DNA of 64,000 nucleotides from Aldrovandia affinis. Lineage: Eukaryota > Chordata > Actinopteri > Notacanthiformes > Halosauridae. The position numbers and the translations under genes were made by a program. The notes beneath the pieces were generated by a model, which saw nothing but the letters and a program-made list of their open reading frames with translations, was not told where the DNA came from and searched no databases. The DNA is taken from NCBI GenBank assembly GCA_029706075.1, contig JAINUG010000005.1, positions 6,933,001 to 6,997,000 of the forward strand. The letters are read 5' to 3'. Every line of letters begins with the position of its first letter. The stretch's first letter is position 1. This document shows, piece by piece, positions 11,281 through 22,559 of the stretch.

Positions 11281-11929
11281 TGTAAGTACTAAATCTTACA
11301 TTACATCACACCATAGACCTGTAATTAATTTGTATAGCTGTACCTTTTTTGGTTTCCCTTACTCATAACATTTCCACAAGTCTTTATTTTTCCTTCAAAA
11401 TAACTATGTATACAGAGATACATAATCAGTTCACCTGTCCCAGGTAGCTATCTGATCCATCTCACCATTGTCCAGGATATCAGTCTGGGATGCTCACTGC
11501 ATTTCTCACAATGTCCCTCTGTACTACCGTCGGTTGTCCTTTGTCATAAGTGTCATATGTCACTGTTTTGGGTCAGGCTGTTTCTTACCGGCCCATTGAG
11601 ATGATTTCTCCATTCACCCTCACTGCTATCCTCATTGCCACTCTCCTCTTCAATTTCTGGGTCTGGCTGAGCATCCTGTTCCAATTCCTGCGATTCTTGT
11701 TCTTCTTCAGTGTACTCCAAAAGGGAATGTAGTAGTCCCGTAGTCCAGTTTTTGTTAACTTAGGGACATAGTTGTTTATGTTTACACGTCTACTTGTTTA
11801 TGTATTTTATTAGGCTTAGGCATTATTTCCTGCATTGAGTGCTTTACTGCTACCTCTGAATTGTGGCTACAGATTTACCTACAGGGTCCTAGTTTAACTA
11901 TGTGGTTGCTCCTAGCACCCAGGAATTGT
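11281..11929. other. intron 2: nothing recognised
   Basis: Intronic sequence between repeat fragments; no coding motif or repeat family identified. Confidence 0.4.
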
Positions 11930-12045
11930 ACTTCCCACTAGGGTGGCTTTCAGCTAAACTGTTCTTGACTACGGTTAACACTGTGTTGTACGTCGCTCTG
12001 GATAAGAGCGTCTGCCAAATGCCTATAATGTAATGTAATGTGGAA
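11930..12045 (+). mobile_element. L2-type 3' tail fragment
   Basis: GTCGCTCTGGATAAGAGCG followed by TCTGCCAAATGCC is the conserved L2-type tail seen at the 3' end of the LINE at 47213-49155. It ends in a short TAATGTAATG repeat. The upstream boundary is not clear. Confidence 0.75.
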
Positions 12046-12599
12046 TGTTCACCCTCAATAACCTCCTTTTCCATCTCTGCCTGCTCTTGACTGTATTTTA
12101 CTATGCATCCCACATGCCAATGTCCCCTTGCACTGCTGACAGAACCTGAAATTGTTGAATCTAGATTCGGCAAAAGGCACATGCTACAAAACATTTATCA
12201 TCGAATGCACATTCGGCACACACATTCGGAGGAAGTGTACAAGCAATCCCTGACACCTCTAGGAATCTCTAGTCATGTGATAATTACGTCAGTAATGTTT
12301 TTAAAATCTGGAATAGGTATTTATTGATGATTTTGAGATCACACTTTTTTTTACCTCACAAAATGTTGCAGGTTTTTATTAATAGTCCAGTCTGCAGTCT
12401 GTCCCTCTCATGGAGCCTTGAAAGAGAATATTCTGTGTGGCAGTTTCCTATAGCTGTGGCTGTTTCATTTTTATTAGGGCACAAATTACAATTTCATAGC
12501 TGTGTTTCTGTCAAAGAAAGTCATAGTCTATATTGTAATCAATGACATAGGTAAGGGTAGGTTTGAGGTTCTACTGGACTAATTTATAGATTTGTAGCA

Positions 12600-12920
12600 A
12601 CAAAGATCAGGAGTGATGTTAGCCACCACTTTTTTTCACACTGCAATCTACAAGTTAATCTTGCACAGACATGACTCAAAGACTCTGACTTTGCACAGCT
12701 TTATACCAGCAGACTGTGGGTGCCCGATTGACCATTGGGGGTTGATGGTGTTTGACGAGACACAGACACCCCAACCCGACAGATTAAATCCCTCCCTCCC
12801 TGGGTGACCCTTCAGACAATTATACATTGCCTGTGGGGCTGTTGACTACAGTTGGCACTGGCATATTCTGAATTTGATACCATGGGACTCATCCACACAC
12901 TAGGACAGTGCCAAAATAAC
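12600..12920 (-). mobile_element. SINE-C copy
   Basis: On the minus strand this copy shares with 21485-21830 and 30385-30622 the parts GGATGAGTCCCATGG, GGGAGGGATTTAAT, CCACAGTCTGCTGG and TATAAAGCTGTGCAAAG. The tRNA-like head lies at the high-coordinate end. The copy is diverged and its head partly lost. Confidence 0.75.
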
Positions 12921-13017
12921 AAACAAAAATTACTAACCACGTGGTCTTCTTATACCACGTACTAGTACATGGAGATTTAACACATGGCTACAAACCTGGT
13001 GTAGGAAAGAGGGGTAC

Positions 13018-13095
13018 GGGGAGAAGGAGTGGTTTAATTAGAAGAGGGTACAATTGGCCACCAAAATGGGAGAAAATGTGAAATATATTTTTAAA
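13018..13095 (+). mobile_element. SINE-B tail fragment
   Basis: Ends with CAATTGGCCACCAAAATGGG and AGAAAATGTG, the tail of the SINE-B family, followed by an A-rich run. The head and body are absent. Confidence 0.65.
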
Positions 13096-13119
13096 AAAAG
13101 AAAAAAACTAACCTAAAAG

Positions 13120-14470
13120 AAACCTAATCTTGATCTTGAAAATTTGAAAATTATAGACTAATCTCAAACCTACCTTTTTATCAAAAATATTAAATAAAGC
13201 TGCTGGGAAGCAAATCAGCACCTACCTCAGAACGAACTGTATCTACAATATAGTTCAATCAGGATTTAGACCCCAACATAGCACTGAAACCACATTGTTA
13301 AGCTTTTAAACAACCTCATATTGTCATCAGACCTCAACTCCGTGTCTTTTCTTGTTCCCTCTGGTACTGTCGACCATGAGATTTTATTGAACAGACTCCA
13401 GGGCTGTGTTGAAATTTGTAAACTGGTACTCTCCTGGATCAGATCATACTTGTATTAAAGGAACCAGTTAACCAGTCAATTAAATTACGGATTTATGGAG
13501 TCCTGCAAGGGTCAGTGCTAGGACCAGTTTTCTCACTATATATCCTGCCTATCAGTGATATTATTTGCAAATATGGCATAAAGATTTACTGCTATGCAAA
13601 TACACAGCTATACATTTCACTGAAACCGGGTGTAGCATTACAGCTTTCTCAGTTAGAGGCATTTGTAGCAGATATTTGGACTTGGATGATGTTTAATTTT
13701 CCAGAATCTGGATGGTTGCTTAATTGTGCTAAATATAGCTGTGAAAGAACTTAGTGTCACTATTGAACAAGATCTTACTTTCGACCTCCATATTATAAAT
13801 ATCTCCAGAACGGCCTTCTCTCACTTACAGAATATTGCAGTGCTAACATCACTTCACTTGCTAGACTTTAACTATAAGGTGTATAATGCTTATGATAGGG
13901 ATTATAATGTTCTGGTCCTGGCTTTGAAAGCCCCGCATGGTCTTGCAAGTCTACAAGGTCACTTGATTCCCAAGATTCAGGCCATCTAGTATTATATATT
14001 CGATAGCATGGTGATATTATACAGGTGGTAGAGCTTTCTCTTACCAAGCCCCACTAAGGAATCAGGCAAAGTCTCAAAATGTAAGTCTAGACTAAAAATG
14101 CACCTTTACAATCAAGCTTACAATCAATTATAGTCTGCACACTGAGCTGGAGAAGCTTGTAGCCATAAAGTACTTGGGGCAGAAACATTTCCTTATTGTC
14201 ACCTCTCAACAGCTGTGACCCCACTTCTCACTGCACACTCTTGATGTCTGGGTCTATTTCTTCCCCTGCTCATGACTGCTTAGATTCTCTGTCTCTGCTG
14301 TAGTAGTTATGCTGCCATAGATAACTCCTGCCCATACTGTTTTTGGTCTCCAGTCTCTCACTGGTGGAGCACCTGCCCTGAGCCTATAAATATGGGTATT
14401 TATTTTTAACTTTGCTTATTTTTTCATTCTTTTTTAACAAAATTGCATTTGATTGCTATATTAATTTTTT
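13120..14470 (+). mobile_element. decayed L2-like LINE reverse-transcriptase fragment
   Basis: Scattered frames on the plus strand show reverse-transcriptase remnants: a YRPISNLPF-like block near 13150, QSGFRPQHSTETTL at about 13257-13300, [14 protein letters not shown] at about 13510, and a [10 protein letters not shown] segment at about 13590 in place of the catalytic YADDTQLY. Many stops and frameshifts interrupt it. The order and motifs match the RT of the L2/CR1 group, but the copy is clearly old. The 3' untranslated part fades out around 14470. Confidence 0.78.
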
Positions 14471-14479
14471 TATTTGTTT

Positions 14480-14835
14480 GAGTTTTTTCCCATTTTTACA
14501 CCTTCTATTTATTTCGATTTTACCCTCCCCACGCGGGTCCACCGCTCATCTCTACGAGACAAGCTAATTCTCCATGGGCAGCGAATTCTGCTTCCTTCAA
14601 GATGGAATTCGCCCACCCACATTCTGGAGACTCCTTATGTGCTTCACAGCGAACCCTGAGACAGCTCACCATCCCCCCTTCCCTTGGGGCGGACAGCTAA
14701 ATGCCGCCCCTGATCGGGGCTGATGACCAGGGCTGGTCTGGTGGAGATGCAGATGTACCTGACAGGCAGCATGCACCACATCAAACCAGCCAAAATGTGG
14801 TGTGTTAGACCACTACTCCCTCTGATTGCTATATT
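14480..14835 (-). mobile_element. SINE-B copy
   Basis: The tail lies at low coordinates (TTTTTTCCCATTTTTACACC), then the body with CCTTGGGGCGGACAGC, then a tRNA-like head near 14790-14830 with GTGTTAGACCACTAC. Its head variant resembles those at 33822-34142 and 45817-46225. Confidence 0.75.
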
Positions 14836-14937
14836 TCTACAGCTATTTATTAATTTATTATTCCTTTTCGTATTTGCACATTTATTTATTTATCTATTCA
14901 TTAATTCTTTCTTTATCCTTTATTCTTTATTTTAACA

Positions 14938-15425
14938 GAAAACGTATATAGTATTTATGTTATACAATGCCTTTGTCAGACTACATTTATAGTATTGGGT
15001 GGAGTTCTGGGCACCATACTATAAGAAAGATATAAACGCTCTTGCAAAAGTATGAAGAACAGCAAAAATTGGTTCCTGGTAAGAAAGGTTATGAGGAAAA
15101 TCTTAAGATACTTAATGTATTTAAACTTAGCAAAGGAGACCAATTGAAATGGAAAGAAATGTATAAAAGGGAACAACAGCAGAACAAGAGGGTATAGGTG
15201 AAAATGAGTTAAAAATCAATTCTGCACTGATATCAGGATTAACTTTTTTACATGGAGATTTGTGGAACAGCTTGCCAGGTCATGCTCTAGAGGCAGAGAC
15301 CCTTGGCGAGTTCAAGTCCAGCTTGACGAAGTGCTGGACACTCTAGTCTATAGATAAATGACGAGCCTAGGTAGGCTGAATGGCCTGTACTTGTCATGTA
15401 TTCTTATGTCTTAGATTCTTATCCA
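14938..15425 (+). mobile_element. CR1-like LINE, 3' end with RT C-terminal remnant
   Basis: Pieces translate as VEFWAPYYKKDINALAKV, a C-terminal signature of CR1-clade reverse transcriptases, followed by FVEQLARSCSRG and LGRLNGLYLSC. It ends at a TTCTTATG-type 3' end near 15405-15425. Several stops interrupt the frame. Fragments of the same 3' end occur at 11195-11280 and 20475-20545. Confidence 0.78.
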
Positions 15426-15454
15426 GAAATTACTTTTCCCACTCGGTCAGCACA

Positions 15455-15712
15455 GCAGAATCTCTAGCTATCTTCCAAAAAAGACTGAAAACTCACCTTT
15501 TCAGACTTCAGCTCAACTTATATTAAAATATTATAGTGAAATTTCTCTTCCCTTAGTATGACAGGTTTTGTGCCATGAACATCAGCAATGTCTATGATTA
15601 CACTATAATTTACTGTTCGATAGCTCTAGCAATGATCTCTAGCCATATTAGTGCACTCTTTTAAGTCGCTTTGGATAAAAGCATCTGCCAAATAACTCAA
15701 TTGTAAATGGTC
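15455..15712 (+). mobile_element. L2 LINE 3' end
   Basis: A short coding remnant (FQKRLKTHLFRLQ) at about 15470-15510 is followed by the conserved tail AAGTCGCTTTGGATAAAAGC at about 15663. This is the usual end of an L2-type element. Confidence 0.8.
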
Positions 15713-16567
15713 TTCCCCTCGAATGTAGGGAGAATTAGCTGAATGGCTCTGTGCCAAATGGGATAGATGATCTGTTTCTTGCCTAAGATGAATTACAGGA
15801 TGGGGACCCTAATTGCCTTATCCTTAAATTTAAGTTAATGTGATATCCAGAAACAAACAGATTGTTAATCCTGCTCCCCTCAGATCCCTGTGTTGTTTGA
15901 GATGAATATCCAACATGTTCTGCTTGCTTTCTTTCTGTGTGAGGGATTATTTTGTGTTCCTCTGTCTGCGTCTTCCTCTCTGTCTTCATCAGTCACGGAG
16001 CTGTGATATTTGGGGAAATAATTGGGTGTTATCTGCCGAGTAGTTGCACCGTAAAATTATAATGAATCTTGAGTGTTGTATCAGATTATTTTTTTCTTTT
16101 TTTAAGAGGAAGGTTATTTAATGAAGCTGTTTATTCTGGAATTACTACATTAAATACTTCATTTCCAGTAATGGTACATTGATTCAGACATTAATTTAAT
16201 TTAAAAGTAATTATTTGTTTCTTAGGTTATTTTATATCCAATTTTATGTGCTAAAAATGCATGACAGAATAGAAACAGACCTGCATCAGTGACAAACAGT
16301 TGGTCCACAGGCCCTGTAATTTATGCAAAAATGTTCTCCTTGTTGCAATAATAACATGTCACTGCTGAGTTTTCTGTGGAGGATCCTCTGTGGTGAGTTC
16401 AAATGTTAAAGGATTCTCAAACCTGCTGATGGTGAAGTTCAGATGAGTTTAAACCCACTCCAGCGAGTTCCAGACCTCCCCACGGCTCTGTTGCAAATAT
16501 TAATGTAGCATAATGCTTTTCCTGCTGAACTCCTGAAACTGTTAGCTATCAGTTAGAGCAAATGTGC
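15713..16567. other. intron 2: nothing recognised
   Basis: No coding or repeat signal that I can support; moderately AT-rich. Confidence 0.4.
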
Positions 16568-17060
16568 CAGTAACTGCTAAAATAAAGGAAACACTTGAGT
16601 AAATAAAGGGTTCTGGTGGCTCTGTTATGGTGTCAGGTGCATTTTCCTGATATGATTTAGGTCCACTCAACCCCTTAGAGGGCAAGGTAAATGCCAATAA
16701 ATATAAAGCCATTCTGTGAGTGATCACCTTCATCTTATGGTGAAGCATTTCTATCCTAATGGGAGTGGTCTCTTCCAGGATGACAATGCCCCCATCCACA
16801 AGGCACAAGTGGTCACTGAATGGTTTGATGAGCATGAAAACAATGTAAATGATATGCTATGGCCATCTCAGTCACCAGATATAAACCCAGTTGAACACTT
16901 ATGGGAGATTCTGGAGTGGCGCCTGAGACAACATTTTGTTCCAGACACTTATAGAATCTATGCCAAGGCATATTGAAGCTGTTCTGGCAGCTCATGGTGG
17001 CCCAATGCCCTATTAAGGCACTTTATGTTGGTGTTTCCTTTATTTTGGCAGTTACCTGTA
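16568..17060 (+). mobile_element. Tc1-A derivative, both ends, internally deleted
   Basis: The left end has AACTGCTAAAATAAAGG and the right end its inverse, CCTTTATTTTGGCAGTTACC. The left terminal repeat runs straight into AAGGGTTCTGGTGGC, so everything encoding the DNA-binding domain and the first catalytic Asp is missing. What remains encodes FQDDNAPIHKAQVVTEW, including the second catalytic Asp, and NPVEHLWEILEW with the final Glu. It is about 490 bp and cannot be autonomous. Confidence 0.9.
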
Positions 17061-18022
17061 ACTTTGTGATAGATGTGTGCCTGAAGTGTATATATTTTGT
17101 TGAGGACAGGGTAAGGTAGACTGCACCACTCGACGACTCATAAGATGAGCTGACATTGTTCTGTGTAGCAAAGATGTCTACTGGACTACATTTATAGTAC
17201 TTTACCACTTCAGTTTAAGCTCAAGAAAATTCATCACACTGCACAGATGCTTAAGTAACTATTCCTAAATGATACTAAAAATATCAATCATTACAAAGAG
17301 GTAGCCTCTGGATTATAAATATTACGCAGAGTATGTTGACACTCTTAATAAAAACTTGTATAAGTCAGGTCCCAATAAAATGACATGGAATTTGCACAGG
17401 GAATTTTTATTATTTTGATTATCCAGGAAATGGTCCCTCTGTCTGTGTCCCTGAAATTGTTAGCAAATGAAAGCTCAGTTAGTACTTTACAAGACAGATA
17501 CAACTTTGCTGCCTATAACATGCAATGATTTCACTGTAAAGGGGGGTATGGTAGGAGCAAAGGAGGGGGGTTCCATTTGAAGAGATAACAGTTCCTATCC
17601 ACTGTTACACACAAGCTTGACATTATTGCAAATTAACGATTTAAACATGAAGCTGCTTTAGATCTATTGGTTGAATTTTATTTTAAAATGTAAAAAAAGA
17701 TCTAATTTAAGCAGATAAGATAATATGATATGACTGGGTTATTTGCAGACTGCAATACATTATTAATTAATAAGTGGCTCTATTTGTTATCTCAGAACTT
17801 TAGTATAATGTATTCAGCAAAAGATGTGATTAAAAAGTGGAGCTGGGGAGAAATAATGAAGTGACATAGTTGAAACTGTACAGCGCAGCATATTTAATTT
17901 AAAGCGCTCTCATTTTTAAACATGCACAAGTCTTATTTAGTCCCAGATTGCTTAACCATCGTCATTCGGTTACTTCATTATCTCGCACCATTTGTTTATT
18001 CTCTGATATTTGTTTTGGTCAG
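17061..18022. other. intron 2 end: nothing recognised
   Basis: AT-rich intron leading to the exon c acceptor. There is no gene or repeat family that I can identify. Confidence 0.45.
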
Positions 18023-18176
18023 ATTGAGTACCAGAGTGAGGGGGTGGATGCCAGCCTAGTGGAATACGAGGACAACCGTCCCATCCTGGACATGTTTCTG
18101 CAGAAGCCCATGGGCCTGCTCTCTCTGCTGGATGAGGAGAGCCGATTCCCCCAGGCCACCGACCAGACCCTCGTGG
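18023..18176 (+). CDS. myo3b: myo3b exon c: relay loop and lower 50-kDa domain
   Basis: The exon encodes 51 residues plus one base: the relay loop ([18 protein letters not shown]), [18 protein letters not shown] and [11 protein letters not shown]. The acceptor is GGTCAG|ATT at 18022/18023, phase 0. The donor is GTGG|GTAAGG at 18176/18177, and the lone G joins AT of the next exon to give Asp in LVDKFEDN. All parts are collinear with class III motors and there is no stop or gap. Confidence 0.95.
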
Positions 18177-19125
18177 GTAAGGAGGGGCTGAATAAACCAT
18201 CAAACATCAGCTACACAAGACCAGAGGGCAGTGTTACAAAAGTGAAGACCTGTTGAAATGAATTATAACAGGATCTGGTGGCACAGATTGTGCTTTTCAT
18301 AATGTCCAGGATTACACAGGAATAAAGGGACATATACTCTCCACATCTGTATAGTGAATACTGAACAAAAAGCTAGTAGAAAAAATGTGAAATAGAAAAC
18401 AACTACTGTATATGAATATTAGGCAAATTTTGAAGGAGCAGAATTTAAAAGACTGGCCCCTCGTCCTTCCATCCCAGGAGGCGTGTGTGTCTAAATGTTG
18501 TTCAGCAAGTGTGTTGCAAGTGCTATCAGCAAAGATACAGGGGTTTGTAGATAGTTGCAAGCGAATCTGGGTTGACCTTTTAGTGACTGAGGTAGCCATT
18601 ATTTCATGAGAAGTTAGGCTAATTGCATAAGCCAATTTGCAATTGATTCTTCTTAAGTTTTCAAATGTCACACAATCTCTCCACATTTCTGCTGTGAAAA
18701 CTGTTTGTTAATGTGAAATAAATACTGATTAAATCCAGTCCTCACTTTTGAGCAGCAGGTTATATTAGTTTCCTCCCTGTACGATTCATCGATCACTGTA
18801 TTTTTGGCATCTTTACGTTTATGCTCATGCTTAGAAAACATTAGGGGTACTGGATACTGTGCAGTTAGTGTGTTATTGAGATTGTTAAAAGTATGTAAAT
18901 GTGAATACTTATTCCAGCAATTATTGGAACAAAAGTCATTCCACATGTTTTTTTTATACCATGAATTTATTGGAAAATGTAAATTATTTTATTAAAATTT
19001 AGTGACTGGAAAAAAGCCATATATTTGGTAGGGCTCTTTTCATGGTGGCTTTATTCAGGAGTGTGTATTGAAGTACTGTATGTTTCATGTTTTCAAATGT
19101 GCATTCTCTTTTTTCTGTCTTGAAG
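18177..19125. other. intron 3: nothing recognised
   Basis: A 949-bp intron with ordinary AT-rich sequence. Frames on either strand lack motifs. Confidence 0.5.
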
Positions 19126-19214
19126 ATAAGTTTGAGGACAATCTGCGCTACAAGTATTTTTGGAGACCAAAGCGTGTTGAGCTTTGCTTTGGAATTCAGC
19201 ACTATGCAGGAAAG
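19126..19214 (+). CDS. myo3b: myo3b exon d: motor segment with the HYAGK motif
   Basis: The exon encodes [15 protein letters not shown] and [18 protein letters not shown] is the conserved strand present in nearly all myosin motors. The acceptor is TTGAAG|AT at 19125/19126 and the donor is GGAAAG|GTAGAG at 19214/19215, phase 0. The exon is too short to be found as a long frame but joins exactly to exons c and e. Confidence 0.94.
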
Positions 19215-19334
19215 GTAGAGTTCATGCATATAATTGTCCCATGACATAGAACTTACACACATGCCTATGATATAATATATAATATGACTGTCTTGAAAAG
19301 TACTAGGCCTATATGTAATTATGTAAGGACAATG

Positions 19335-20024
19335 TGTGAGGGTCCGACCGGGATCTTCTCGGGTTCAACATTAGATGTCGCTATTTGTTACCTTTTCGGT
19401 TGCTTTGCTCTGTTTTAGTCTCGTGTATTGAGTTTATTGTTTCATTGAGTTAATTGTTCCATGATTTGTTCATTGTTTATTGATTAATTGTTTCAGTGTT
19501 TCCAGCTGTGCCTCGTTGTCCCTGATTGTTTTTTGTTATTAGTTTCAGTAATGTCACCTGTGTCTGGTTTAGTTCCCCCCCTACTTAAGTTGCATGTTTC
19601 CTTTATTTCAGGACTCAGTCTTGAGATTGTGCTCACCTAGTTTTCCTGAATTGTTATGCTTCAGTATTTCCCTAGTCTTGAGATTGTGCTCACCTAGTTT
19701 TCCTGAATTGTTATGCTTCTGAATTGTTATGCTTCAGTATTTCCCTAGTCTCAGCTGGAAACACTGAAACAATTAATCGTTTTGTTTGTTTTCTTTGTGC
19801 TACATTTTTTAGTTTGTTTTCGAGTTTGTACTTGTGTAGTTAGTTTTATTAGTTAGTTTCTTAGAGCCTCGTCTCCCAGTTATTTTCTCTGTGTTCCATT
19901 TGTTCTTCAGGGTTTTGTTGTTTTATTGCTCTCATCACTAGTAAAGATCACATTTTTTGTTTACCAACCATCTTTGCTTCTGTCTCGTTCTCTGCACTTG
20001 GGTTCACTCAGTCCACCTCCTAAC
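19335..20024 (+). mobile_element. probable solo LTR, about 690 bp
   Basis: The stretch begins TGTGAGGGTCC and ends CTCCTAACA, giving TG...CA with partly matching inverted ends (TGTKAGG). The flanks are CAATG (19330-19334) and CAACG (20025-20029), a 5-bp duplication with one mismatch. An internal tandem duplication around CTGAATTGTTATGCTTC lies at about 19640-19760. There is no coding sequence. The orientation given assumes the poly(A)-side sequence lies at the high end. Confidence 0.55.
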
Positions 20025-20084
20025 ACAACGTATGTACCTTTATATCACTTCCTTGCCAAGAAAAAGATCAAATTAGTTAAACAA

Positions 20085-20400
20085 TGTTAACATTTGTTTT
20101 TAATTTAAAAAAAATTTGTTTCACGTTTTTCTTCCAATTCGGTAGCCAATTATACCCTCTATTTCTTTTGATCCGCCCTCTCCCACAAACTCTCTGCCTG
20201 TCACTATGGGGCAAGGTAATTCCCCGAAGCCAGCAATGATCCACCTCCTCCGAGACAGAACTTGCCCACCTACTTTCTAGAGACACCCTTTGTGCTTCTC
20301 GGCAAGCTTGCACCGGCACACCACCCCCTCCCCCTTGGGGTGGACAGCCAATCACCACCCCTGGCCAGGGCCAGACTGGCACAGTCAGGCCCCAGTGTTA
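20085..20400 (-). mobile_element. SINE-B copy
   Basis: The tail at low coordinates reads CCAATTCGGTAGCCAATTA, the body contains CCTTGGGGTGGACAGCC, and the head end lies near 20390 (GGGCCAGACTGGCACAG). The tRNA-like head is mostly missing. Confidence 0.75.
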
Positions 20401-20474
20401 ACATTTTTGTCCATTCATGTACTAACTTGCTGAAAGAAAATAAAGACATGTCTTTCATAAAGTGAATATTTATA

Positions 20475-20545
20475 CATTTAAGAAGAACATAAGAATACAT
20501 AATGATGAGAACAAGCCCATCTAGGGCTCGGTCCATCTAGGCTGA
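20475..20545 (-). mobile_element. CR1-like LINE 3' end fragment
   Basis: AGAACATAAGAATAC then GATGAGAACAAGCCC is the inverse of the CR1-like 3' end, as at 11195-11280. It lies only about 30-100 bp before exon e. Confidence 0.65.
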
Positions 20546-20577
20546 ATTATTGATCATCTGCATTCTTTTTCTCACAG

Positions 20578-20707
20578 GTCTTGTACAGTGTTGATGGCTT
20601 CCTGGAGAAGAACCGGGACACTTTGCCTGCAGATATTGTTGTGGTGCTGAAAACCTCAGAAAACAAACTACTGCAGCAGCTGTTCTCCAGCCCACTGACA
20701 AAGACAG
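20578..20707 (+). CDS. myo3b: myo3b exon e: motor segment before loop 2
   Basis: The exon encodes [20 protein letters not shown] and [16 protein letters not shown], ending SSPLTKT plus one base. NRDTLP is a widely conserved motor motif. The acceptor is CTCACAG|GTC at 20577/20578, phase 0, and the donor is AAGACAG|GTAAGT at 20707/20708. [10 protein letters not shown] supports MYO3B over MYO3A. The following intron is 31.2 kb, the longest in the window. Confidence 0.95.
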
Positions 20708-21484
20708 GTAAGTGCTGTTTGAAGCAATCTATGCTACAGAGTATTGCCACAGATGTTCTATGTAAACCAGATGTTCAGATCCTGCATTCCTTCAGTCCTC
20801 CTGCACCGCCGCCGTACTCCAAGAGGTTCCGGTGTGTAACAGCAGGTTCCCTTGCTGCCCGTGTTGCCATGGTAGCTGCGGATGTTATGGTCTCAACAAT
20901 ACCCTTTCATGTATATTCATAATGAGCCGGACCTTTTTGAGATTCAATAATACGACAGCAGAGACAGAACAGCATATGTTAAGAATACAGAAATTTCATT
21001 CTGGTTCACTATTACACTGTGTCACCCATGTGAAAAAACATTGACAAAGTTTTTTTTTTTATGACAGTGACAAAGTAAATGACAGGTAATACAAGAATAC
21101 CAGCAAGCACTCTGGACTCAGCGGTGTTAATCTGAATCCCCTTCTCAGAACTGAATGACTAAATACTCTTTTTCAGGCTTTGTTTTCTGAGGCGGGAAAC
21201 AGAAATGTTCACTCCCTAAATCAATCGGTCCGCTCATCACTAGGGGGGTCTGATGTTCCTGTTTCCGGGCCTAGCTGGGAAAACAGTCTATTGTATTGTT
21301 AATCAAGTCTCCTTGGTTGGAATCATTCCTGATCTCCCACTCCCAGTCACTATTCTATAATTGAGTACTATGCCTGTCAGTGGCTGGCTGGCTGAAACTA
21401 TTCGGGCAGCAGGCATAGTTGGTTTCTGGTGTTTTGAGTGCTTGAGTGGATCACCTTAGAATCTTAACTTAGAATCTTACAACA
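20708..21484. other. intron 5 start: nothing recognised
   Basis: No gene or repeat family identified apart from a short poly(T) run at about 21050-21060. Confidence 0.45.
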
Positions 21485-21830
21485 TGCTTTCTTCCAAAAC
21501 ATGTGATGTCAGCCGCTGCTTCTTTTCACACTGCAGTCTACAAGTTAAGCTTGCACAGACATGAATTGGAGGAAGACACTGTGCGGAGCTTTATACTGGC
21601 AGACTGCGGGTGCCCATTTGAACTGCGGGGGTCACTGGTGTGCGACGAGACATGGACAAATGGGCCGACTAAATCCCTCCCTGCATGGGGGACACTACCT
21701 CCAAATTATGTGTTGCCCTGCGGGGCTGCTTGCCACGGTCAGCACTGGCATGGTCTGGATTCGATACCGGACTGTGGGGCTCATCCACACTAGAACAGTA
21801 CCATAACAGGTTGAGCCACTCAGAGACGCT
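21485..21830 (-). mobile_element. SINE-C copy with tRNA-like head
   Basis: Reading the minus strand from about 21825: GAGTGGCTCAACCTGTTA, then GGATGAGCCCCACAGTCC and GGTATCGAATCC (a B-box-like element), then the body with GGGAGGGATTTAGTC and CCGCAGTCTGCCAG, ending in CATGTCTGTGCAAGC. It is the best preserved of the three SINE-C copies here. Confidence 0.8.
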
Positions 21831-22127
21831 ACTAGCATTAATCTACATTTTGTTGCTTTTGTTCAGTCAATTGGAGCTTTTTCCTGGCAACAGTATCTAA
21901 AACAGAAAATCACAATTTATGGATACTGTAGTATTGTCTTCTTGTGAGATTTCCACTAGCTTGAACACATTATTTGTTAACTGGCAGAAACAGACACAGA
22001 CATGAGGACATGGATGAAAACAAAGTTATGTTTGTATTGTAGAATGAACAATGCATTGTTAGTCTTTTTGAGACAAATATCTTTCAAATAAAATATTGGG
22101 TGAAAACTCTGGGTGAAATATCAGGGA

Positions 22128-22319
22128 ACTGTATTGGAGGGATGCAACACCATTCTTCCATGAGGAATTCCATCATTTGGTGTTTTGTTTATAGTGGTGG
22201 AAAACACTGTCTCAGGCATGGCTCCAGAATGTTCCATAAGTGTCAAATATGGTGACTGAGACAACCATGGCATAATGTTTACATCGTTTTCATGCTCATC
22301 AAACCATTCAGTGACCACT
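22128..22319 (-). mobile_element. Tc1-A derivative, 3' part, separated by a LINE insertion
   Basis: The minus strand encodes EVVTEWFDEHENDVN and a damaged SPYLTLMEH segment, the continuation of the Tc1-A copy at 25176-25430. The terminal repeat at the low end is missing. AGTGACCACT at 22310-22319 is one copy of the LINE's target-site duplication. Confidence 0.88.
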
Positions 22320-22559
22320 TCTTCTGGCATATGTCCTTAGACCTTCAGCTCTGTTGAAGCAAGCCAGTCCAGCGTGTCATCGTCCAGGTCCAGATTGCCA
22401 GCGTGTTTGGGGCAGCTGCTTATTATGTGTTCCACAGTTTGTGATGGGTCCTGGGCACTTCCAGAGACCCCATTTCTGCATGGCTGCCACGCCTGTCCTC
22501 AGGTGGTTGATGGTGGTCCATTGCTTTCGGGGCAGGTGCTGGCCAAGGTGGGGTCTTCA